Source: Dipteris shenzhenensis
Taxonomy: Eukaryota > Polypodiophyta > Polypodiopsida > Gleicheniales
Strand: one strand, 5' to 3'
Assembly: GCA_047967505.1 (NCBI GenBank)
Contig: CM106540.1
Length of the DNA: 64,000 nt
Shown here: in pieces, positions 56,377 to 64,000 of the stretch
How the letters are laid out: each line of letters opens with the position of its first letter
How positions within the stretch are numbered: the stretch's first letter is position 1
Notes under the pieces: model-generated
What the model saw: only the letters and a program-made list of their open reading frames with translations
Database searches by the model: none
Told to the model about the DNA's origin: nothing
Program-made: the position numbers and the translations under genes

Positions 56377-57812
56377 GATGCAAATGAAGCAAAAATCCCA
56401 AATGTTAGTGCCTACAAGAGAGAATCACACCAAATACTAGGTGCACCCAAATGTTATGCCACAATAGAGTGAAATATCACAAAAACTCATGTCTCAAAGC
56501 ATCTGACTCATGTGCATATACTATGCATCCATATGAGCAAATCTGGCCCAAAAGAAAATGCCAACTGCAATGGCAATCCAAAATGCCAATAAGTGCCAAA
56601 TGACTCAAGCATAAACACCGTCCACTGGCATATGCATTAATAATACCTCATCCAAGAGAGCATAACACTATCAGTGCATCACTTGCAATGTGTCAAAGCT
56701 GTCCCTCAGCATAAAATAGCATCCATGTGCAAAGCGTCCATAAAAATAGCATCCCACAAGGTAATTTGGGCCTATCAGCACATCCAATAAGGACCGCAAT
56801 GCATCCAAATGGCCTATAAATCATCCACTGCAACCCAATGCACACCACGAATGAGTGTACACTGCTCAAACTGCAACCAGAGTGATCTGCATAAGGTATG
56901 CTCAAGAAATCATAGTCCCACGGTAATGACCACTACTCAAAATAGAACCTAAGATGCCTCAAAACATGGACGCCATTGCATAATCGGACTCAGCAAGAAA
57001 ATCTGCAAATATCTCTCTTCTGTCGGAACTCCAGAATCCCAACCGATGAGTGAGAAATGGGAGTTAACACTTATCCACTGCCATGTGGCATAAATCTAAG
57101 GTTTCAAAACCTTAGAATGAAAAATGCATAATAGAGAGACGAAATCGAATACACAGAGATCTATAACTCTAAAAATCCTCCACCGAATCGCGTAAGAATT
57201 GTTAGGTAGGGGTTTTTGGGCATCCGGAATGCAATGAGACAGACGGTTTTGGAAATCGTGGTCTCAATCACTGGGTCCAACACATGGACTGAAAAACGTT
57301 TTTGGAAACAGAGGTATTTGTAAACTCCACCGGAGTGTGAATGATGAGCAACATAGAAGTTTTAGGACCTCCTGAGTCCACCAGAACTGACAGATCTACA
57401 AATGGTTGCTCCAAAGTTAAGTTCCAACACCCAAGCAGAAAAACGCAAAAATTGACACAGTGAGTCAGAATTCCAATGAAATGATCCCAGATTCAAGAAT
57501 GAAGGTGTTTCCAAGCTCCTGAAGTGAAGTGGACACCAAAAGCAAGCAATAGTTGCCTCTACAAGTCAATACGGAGTCTCTGTCATCGAACGAAACAGGG
57601 AAAAGCTCAAAAAACGACTTTTTCTTTCAAAACACTTAACAGGCTCTCAAAACCACTTCGCAAAAGCAAAGTGACTTTTCCAAAGGTTCCTCCAAGGTCT
57701 CTATACACTCAGATGCAAGTAAAGTCACCCACAAAGCTTTCCACAGAGCTTCTCCTTCCTCCCACAGAGCTGCTGAGCTTCAAGCATTCACACACGCTCA
57801 GCTAGATCACCC
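56377..57812 (-). other. Leader of the 52-kb element
   Basis: About 1.44 kb untranslated between PBS and gag, matching B's leader at 14253-15660 throughout. It is unusually long for a copia leader. Confidence 0.75.
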
Positions 57813-57813
57813 G

Positions 57814-57826
57814 GGCTCTGATACCA
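57814..57826 (-). promoter_or_regulatory. Primer binding site
   Basis: The minus strand reads TGGTATCAGAGCC, two bases from the LTR: intact initiator tRNA-Met type. Confidence 0.93.
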
Positions 57827-57828
57827 GT

Positions 57829-57999
57829 TGAGAGTGCTCTCCACAGAAGCAAGAACGGAAGAGGGAGAGAGAGAAACAGAGAGCCACACAAGTTTTGGTG
57901 GGTGTAGAACCAACTTGATCTTCTTTTTCATTCATTTATATATGTGTTTGAGTATTGTACATAACCGAGGTAAAGGCACAGTGACCTTTAACCCCCACA
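57829..57999 (-). repeat. 5' LTR (171 bp)
   Basis: The plus strand runs TGAGAGTGCTCTCCACAG to TTTAACCCCCACA. It carries the TATA box and presumably the transcription start. Confidence 0.95.
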
Positions 58000-58004
58000 C
58001 ATGC

Positions 58005-59144
58005 ATGTATGAATGAGAGGAAAGATGGGGTGGGCAAGATATAGGGACAAGGGAGGCAATGAATGGAAGCATGGGGGGGGAAAAAAGAGGAAAGAGGGGG
58101 ATGGAAGCATGCCACATGTGTGTTAAGGATAGTGTAAATTGCACTACTCTAGAGAGGAGTATAAGGGTAGAGGGACATTCCCCAAGCCTAACCCTAATGG
58201 GGAAAGAGGTAGGCATTCATCTTTTTCACTACAACAAAGTGAACGACGAATCATCTCTTATGCAGTACACCCTCTCCTCAACCCTCACAAAAACTACAAC
58301 ATCACATCACATGCAACATGATAGAAAACATATGCTACACTACAACAAGCAAGGACATCAAGGTTACAACATGATGACATTTAGTAACAACAAGTATCTC
58401 ATAAAACCAATGTGACTCAGCAACAACGCCTATAGCCTTGACTACAAGGAGCAATCCTATAATTTATAGCAATTCAACAAACAACTATAGAGCTATAGGC
58501 TAACCTTAGATGAGACATAGCACTCATCGAGAAAAGAATCAAACTTCAACAATGTTGGATGAAGACAACATCAATAGCACTACCAAAATCACTAGGTGAG
58601 TCAACATGCATGCATTTTGACTACAACAAAGCTAAACACAAATGTAGATAGAGTGAGCAAGCATAAAAATCTAACAAATAAAAAACAACTACACATGGCA
58701 ACAAATAGCAAGACAACATCACTTAGATAGACTCGTTCAATGCATCAGGCAGACAAAGCACACAAATGGCCAAAATCAAGCTAGGCACAATGCAAAAGCA
58801 ACCTACATGCAATGTTAAGGAGCACAAAATAGCAAAGGCAAAAGCAACAATAGAAACTAAAGTATAGTTACAACTCAACAATAGTGAGAATGATAAGATA
58901 CTATAAGAATGAATGACTACAACATCTAATTTGGGTTAGTTGAGGTTCGTGCAAGTGTGCTTCTTGGGGTTAGAGGAGAGGTCCTGTAGTTCAAGGTTGT
59001 CCCTAAACATCATCGTGATGTAGGGACTGCCGATCCTCATCTTGTCTCACTAGGCTTATGTATTTCCATTTGAAGTCAACTAGCTACCAAGTGCTAGCAA
59101 TAACAAAGTTGGTGGTTGAGGCTAAGAAGATCAACCATGATGAG
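58005..59144. other. Intergenic, nothing recognised
   Basis: 58005-58180 continues the purine-rich tract left of the copia insertion. The remainder is AT-rich with many ACAACA words and no gene. Confidence 0.5.
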
Positions 59145-59545
59145 ACTTAGAAGTAAGTTCAAAAATTTCTAGAAAGAGGTTTAATACTTTTAGCTCCCAT
59201 ATGCTAATAGCCTAGAAGAAAGATGGTCTATATCACATGTGCATAGACTATAGAAATTGTAACAAAATTATTATGAAAATTGGCCTTTTGATTCCAAGAA
59301 TAAATGACATATTTGATTTTCTACCAGGTGCTAGGATCTTCAACAAGATTGAATTGAAAAGTACTATCATCAAGTAAGGGTTTTTCTAGAAGATAACAAC
59401 ATATCTTTTCTGAAAACCTAGGTTGATATGAAATCTTGGTCATGCCCTTTTACCTACAAATTCTCCAACCATGTTCACTCATATGATGGAATGAATATTC
59501 CACAAATATTGAGTATTTTGTATGGTATTCTATCTTAGTATTTAG
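59145..59545 (+). pseudogene. Ty3/gypsy reverse transcriptase relic
   Basis: A heavily decayed RT. EVQKFLERGLI (about 59157-59190) is followed by KKDGLYHMCIDYR from 59216, then NKIIMKIGLLIPRINDIF and GARIFNKIELKS, equivalent to the usual GAKYFSKIDLKSGYHQI. A frame change gives YHQVRVFLEDN, and another gives EILVMPF-like DNA and LPTNSPTMFTHMME (canonical FGLTNAPATFQRLM). No catalytic DD segment is visible beyond that. No frame is long enough to be caught by an ORF scan. Confidence 0.75.
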
Positions 59546-60830
59546 CAATTTTGAACAAGATGATTGCAAGCTTTTAGCTATTATTATAACCTTGGGCATT
59601 GAATGAGAATTATTTGAATATCAACTTAAAAAGATCAACTTCTTTGTATTGAAAGTCACTTATCTTGTTCACATTACTTTTGCAAACACCATCTACATGG
59701 ATCCAACTAAAATAAAAACATCGTGGATCCAATCCACAAATGCCATGCAGTTAGATCCTTTTTTGGTCTATGTTATGTTTTATGTTATAAAAGATATGTT
59801 CCATGGTTTTTGGAAATCATACATCCTATGCATGAATTGACCAAGGAGGGTATTGTGTTTCAAAGGCCCACCAGCACCATGTAGAGCTTACAACAAGCTT
59901 AGGAAGGCTATGAGCACTTGACCATCATTGATTAATTATTCTAGATTGAAGGAAACCTCTTATTTTGTTTTGTAGCTTGGCTGCATATGAAAGTGGATTT
60001 GGTGTTGGTTCCTCTATTTCCTCTCTACCTTCTATCTCCTATTACCCTCTTCCCCCTTTCCATCTACCTGTGATCCTCTCTTTCCCTCTATACATCCCCT
60101 TCTAGAGGCTCAAGTGTGTCACATCAAACAAACTTCTCTCCTTTCATAGCGAAAGTCTCCCCCAACTCCCATGTGCATAGTGTGAGAGAGGCATCTTCCT
60201 TTTGGGCAAATAGGTGCAGTCTCAATTGTGTGTGACAATCCATTGCATCAATTTCTCTCATAAATCAAGCTTCATACCCTTAGGCTAGGATATTATCTGG
60301 AATTTTCCCCAATCTATAATGTTATTAAGGGCAAGTGGAATCTTGGCACACCCATTATATTGGATTCTACTGAATCGAATCCACTTTTCACCCTAGGAGT
60401 TATGCTAGTCACCAAAGTCACACTAGTTGATTGCCACATCTTGAGACCCATAGATGTCACCATGCATGAAGGGATCCTAAACTCGACCCCACCATCCAAA
60501 ACTACACGGCTGCAACGTCCAAGATTCTGGTTTAATGAGTGGACTTAGAACATTGAAGATCAAATAATGGACTGAAGAAAACTTGCCTGAGAGAGAAGAG
60601 AATAAGTAGTAACTTTGGCTAATGACACCATAGGCAAACACACTATACCTGATATTGAGATTAAGGAGGAAACCAACACAAGTAGAACATGAGACCAATG
60701 CATGGTGGCCAAAAGGCACCCGATTGACCAAAGAGTGGTGACATGCTTGTGAAGGAGGTGGCAAAGTTTTTAAGTATGGTCATGATGCAAGGGATGGGGA
60801 GATCGGAGATATGTATGTATGTATGCAATC
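59546..60830. other. Intergenic, nothing recognised
   Basis: Possibly more of the gypsy relic at its left end. Otherwise no signal. TATG tetranucleotides occur at about 60810-60825. Confidence 0.4.
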
Positions 60831-61055
60831 TTCATTGATGATTTTAGCCACATGATTTGGGTAAGAAGTTCACAAATTCAAGGAATGGAAGGCCAAGGTA
60901 GAAAAGGAGTCGTGGAAAGAAGTAAAGTTGTACTGCATTGATAGAGGGCGAACATCACCTCAAAAGAAGTTGTTAGAGGAAGAGAAAAAGGCCCTCTATG
61001 ATGCCAGCAAATGTTTCAATGCAAGGAAGAGGGCCATCAAGCACATGAATGCCTA
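60831..61055 (+). pseudogene. Small copia integrase and zinc-knuckle remnants
   Basis: FIDDFSHMIWV (60831-60863), then after a frame change FKEWKAKVEKESWKEVK with CIDRGR (canonical CLRSDRGGEY), resembles the start of the copia integrase core. At 61011-61055 FQCKEEGHQAHEC matches a CCHC knuckle with the first cysteine lost. The two lie in the wrong order for one gene, so they are separate scraps or a rearrangement. Confidence 0.5.
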
Positions 61056-61104
61056 CATAGGAAGAGAAAGTTGGGAGATGGATGGATGAGGACAAGAAGT
61101 GATG

Positions 61105-61180
61105 AGGAGATATGTATATATGTATGTATGGATGCATGCATGCATTCAAGTATGTATGTATGTATATATGTACGTATCAT
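61105..61180. repeat. TATG/CATG microsatellite
   Basis: Imperfect TATG, CATG and TATA tetranucleotides, the same type as at 52020-52089. Confidence 0.85.
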
Positions 61181-61258
61181 ACATCTGCAGGAGGGTGTTT
61201 GAACTTGGGATGGATGCACAAGACACACAACATGCTACTTATACCAAATTGTTTCGGT

Positions 61259-61429
61259 TGAGAGTGCTCTCAACGGAAGCAAGAATGGAAGAGGGAGAGA
61301 GAGAAATAGAGAGCCACACAAGTTTTGGTGGGTGTCGAACCACCCTAATCTTCTTTTTCATTCATTTATATATGCATTTGAGTATTGTACATAACCGGGG
61401 TAAAGGCACAGTGACCTTTAACCCCCACA
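61259..61429 (-). repeat. 3' LTR of the third family-1 element (171 bp)
   Basis: The plus strand runs TGAGAGTGCTCTCAACGG to TTTAACCCCCACA. The minus-strand TATA-like box is slightly changed (GCATATATAAATG). Confidence 0.94.
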
Positions 61430-61440
61430 GCCTCCCACTT
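61430..61440 (-). promoter_or_regulatory. Polypurine tract
   Basis: The minus strand reads AAGTGGGAGGC adjacent to the LTR. Confidence 0.85.
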
Positions 61441-61482
61441 AAAGGACAATGTGCCTTTAAGGGAGAACAACCAGTGAGCATA

Positions 61483-64000
61483 CTATCCAATGCCCATCAA
61501 TATACGACAATACTCAAACCGTTGACTAGGTAGACTCTTTGTTAGCATATCTGCAGGGTTATCATCTGTATGAACCTTGACAAGCTCTATGCGCTTGTAC
61601 TCAAGTACCTTCCTAATGAAATGGTACCTGACCTCAATGTGTTTGGTCTTTGCATGAAAGACCGGATTCCGTGCTAGCTGAATAGCACTCATGGAATCAC
61701 TATGCAATGTCAGTACACTTGTATGAATCCCCAAATCTCCCACTAGCCGATCGAGCCATATAGCCTCCTTGCAACCCTCTATGGCTGCAACCTTTGTGGT
61801 AGACAAAGCAACGCACTTCTATGTGCGAGACATCCCACGACACTGCACCACCTGCAAAGGTGAACACATAACTAGAAGTGGATCTCCTACTATCCACATG
61901 CCCTGCATAGTCTGAATCTATGTACCCAAGTACATGCATGTCTCCTTTACCAAAGCAGATGCACATCTCCTTGGTACCCTTTATGTACCTCATGATGCAC
62001 TTAACTGCCTCCCAATGCCTCTTTCCTGGATTAGCCATATACCGACTAACAACTCCCACTGCAAATGCAATGCCTGGTCTAGTAGCTATCATAGCGTACT
62101 ACTGATGCATAAGGAACCTTGGCCATCATGGCCCTTTCCTCATCTGATTTGGGACTATCTGTATGACTCAGTTTCACATATGGAGGTAATGGAGTACTCA
62201 CTGCCTTCCCCCCTTCCATATTGAAATGCTGCAATACTTTTGTAACATACTCCTTCTGTGAAAGCCAAAGGAGTTTCCTACTCCGATCATGCGTGATGCA
62301 CATACCAATAATATGACCTACAAGTCCCAAATCCTTCATATCAAAGGCCTCATGCAACTTGGCCTTTAATGAATCTAGCTCATAAGTATTCTTGCTAGCC
62401 AATAGCATATCATCCACATATAGTGCCAGGATTATCAGGCTATTATCCTTAGCCCTTTTAGTGTAGAGGCAGTGATCAATTTCACTCCGAAAACCCTGGG
62501 ACCGTGAAAGCATCAAACTTTTGATACCATTGTTTAGGCGCTTGCTTAAGACCATAGAGACTCTTCTTCAGCTTGCAGACTAAATGCTCTTTGTCCTTTT
62601 CTTCAAAGCCTTCCGGCTGCACCATGTAAATTTCCTCATGCAGAACCCCATGCAAGAAAGCTGTCTTGACATCCATCTGCATAAGCTCCATATCCTCTGA
62701 TGCCACTAGTCTAAGCATGCATCTAAGTGTGGTCATCTTCACAACCGGAGAGAATATCTCATCAAACTCCACACCCTTCTCTTGCTTGAACCCTTTAGCG
62801 ACCAAACGGGCCTTGTACCTAGGCACATCATCACCTGTGACCTTCGTCTTGTAGACCCATTTACATGGCAATGCTTTCTTTCCATGTGGCAAAGAAACCA
62901 AGCCCCAAGTCTTATTCTTCATAAGTGAACTCATCTCTGATTGTAAAGCATACTCCCACTTGCATTGATCCTCGCGCATCATAGCCTCTCTATAGCAAGA
63001 AGGCTCCCCGCAATCAGTAAGCATCACATAGTCTACCCCTGGAACAAACCTATTAGGCGGTCTAGACACTCTAGATGATCTTCTCAAGGGCATTTCAGCT
63101 TGCTGTCCCACCTGCATATCAGCCACATTTGGCTCATCATTTCCACCGATAGATGATCCATCATCTACCCTTGATTGTATACCTATGGGAGTACTTGGTG
63201 GTACCATTTCTTGCACATTTGGTGCATGGACAGCTTGCTATCTATCAACATATGCAGATGGATTCACATCCTAGAAAGTGACTCTCCTCATTTCAACATC
63301 CCTCATGGGTGGCTTATGTATCTTCTTCTCATTGAAGACTACATCATTTCTACATATGATCTTCTTTGCTTCTGGGTCCCAGAGACGATAGCCCATCTCT
63401 CCACTTTCACCATAACCCAGAAAGATGCATTTTCTAGACTTAGGATCTAGCTTCTTTCGAAGCTCTTTTGGCACATGTGCATATGCCTCACACCCAAATA
63501 TACGCAAATGAGAGTAAGAGGGCTTCTTGCCACTCCATGCCTCTTCAGGAATACCACCATCCAAACTCTTACTAGGTGATCTATTGATCACATGCATTGT
63601 AGTCTTCATTGCCTCAGCCGAAAAACCACCAGAAAGACTTGCATTGGAAAGCATGCATTGCAACCTTTCTTGAATGGTATGGTTCATCTTTTCTACAACT
63701 GGATTTTGCTCTAGAGTACGAGGGGGTGTGAGCTCCCTCTTAATCCAACGTGTATCATAGAAATGCTGAAAGTCATGAGAGAGATACTCTCCACCATTGT
63801 CAGTCCGTAGACATTTAAGCATTCTACCTGACTGATTCTCAACCAAGGCCAGCCATTTTTGAAATATCTGGAACACATCACTCTTCCGAGCTATAGCATA
63901 AGCCCACACTTTCCTAGTTGCATCATCAATGAATGTCACATAGTATTCAGCCCCGCCTAATGATCGTGTAGGCATGGGACCACATACGTCTAAATGCACC
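61483..64000 (-). pseudogene. pol pseudogene of the third family-1 element
   Basis: From the right edge: integrase from [20 protein letters not shown] through TDNGGEY to FLGYGESGEMGYRL (63999-63271), then a TAG near 63273. RT starts at 63216 with KWVYKTKVTGDDVPRYKA, MDVKTAFLHGV and [15 protein letters not shown], which keeps the canonical K and A. After a frameshift near 62510 come YVDDMLLASKN and STPLPPYVKLSHTDS, a second frame change near 62090 (small deletion), and RNase H with DSDYAGHVDSRRSTS, broken again near 61800. It ends DNPADMLTKSLPSQ. There are at least three frame breaks, so it is inactive. Confidence 0.92.

Larger units (their letters stand above)
52090..57999 (-). mobile_element. 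Complete but decayed family-1 copia element
   Basis: A 5910-bp minus-strand element with 171-bp LTRs (52090-52260 and 57829-57999), TG...CA ends, TSD, PBS, PPT and a full set of gag-pol domains broken by frameshifts and stops. By eye the LTRs differ at about 10 of 171 positions. It is the best reference copy of family 1 in the window and allows the two halves of A and B to be placed. Confidence 0.94.
61259..64000 (-). mobile_element. Third family-1 copia element, cut by the window end
   Basis: Starts with a 171-bp LTR at 61259, then PPT and pol up to the integrase at the right edge. gag, leader and 5' LTR would lie beyond 64000. The flank is TTTCGGT, so the TSD cannot be tested here. Confidence 0.92.

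Overview
The window is nuclear DNA of a land plant with a large, repeat-rich genome. That follows from several Ty1/copia elements with tRNA-iMet-type primer sites, Ty3/gypsy relics, a PIF/Harbinger transposase relic, abundant microsatellites and low gene density. The sequence alone does not separate fern, lycophyte, gymnosperm or large-genome angiosperm. I see no convincing intact host gene, no tRNA or rRNA gene and no CRISPR-like array.

Layout. 1-1612: decayed copia pol (+). 1657-2708: PIF/Harbinger transposase pseudogene (+). 2.7-10.9 kb: AT-rich intergenic DNA with small tandem and dispersed repeats. 10897-16687: a family-1 copia element (+, TSD AACCA) carrying a 5'-intact but 3'-deleted second family-1 copy in the opposite orientation, so the locus has three LTRs. 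17270 to about 27467: an old copia element (family 3, -), split by a young copia element D at 20039-25490 (family 2, -, TSD CCATT). 27.5-30.1 kb: leader-like DNA, a strong hairpin and a gypsy gag-protease fragment. 30144-34565: gypsy gag-pol relic (-). 34.6-38.7 kb: CpG-rich repeats and unassigned DNA. 38781-43802: copia element E (family 2, -, TSD ACTCC), inserted in a 13-bp minisatellite that seems to belong to a large gypsy-type LTR ending at 45050. 45-52 kb: an unrecognised decayed reading frame, polypyrimidine and polypurine tracts, a long inverted repeat of LTR-like DNA, and an LTR fragment of family 3. 52090-57999: complete but decayed family-1 element (-, TSD CATGC) inserted in a microsatellite. 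59.1-61.1 kb: small gypsy and copia relics. 61259-64000: a third family-1 element (-), cut by the window end.

The copia elements share one plan: LTR, tRNA-iMet-type PBS, leader, gag (with CCHC knuckle), protease, integrase, reverse transcriptase, RNase H, PPT, LTR. LTR-to-LTR differences counted by eye give an age order: D about 2 in 298; E about 13 in 354; the outer 10.9-kb element about 8 plus one indel in 171; the 52-kb element about 10 in 171. D is the only nearly intact element, with one apparent single-base frameshift in gag. Elsewhere the coding remains are broken mostly by stops of the CAG-to-TAG or CGA-to-TGA type, as expected from deamination of methylated cytosine in silenced repeats.
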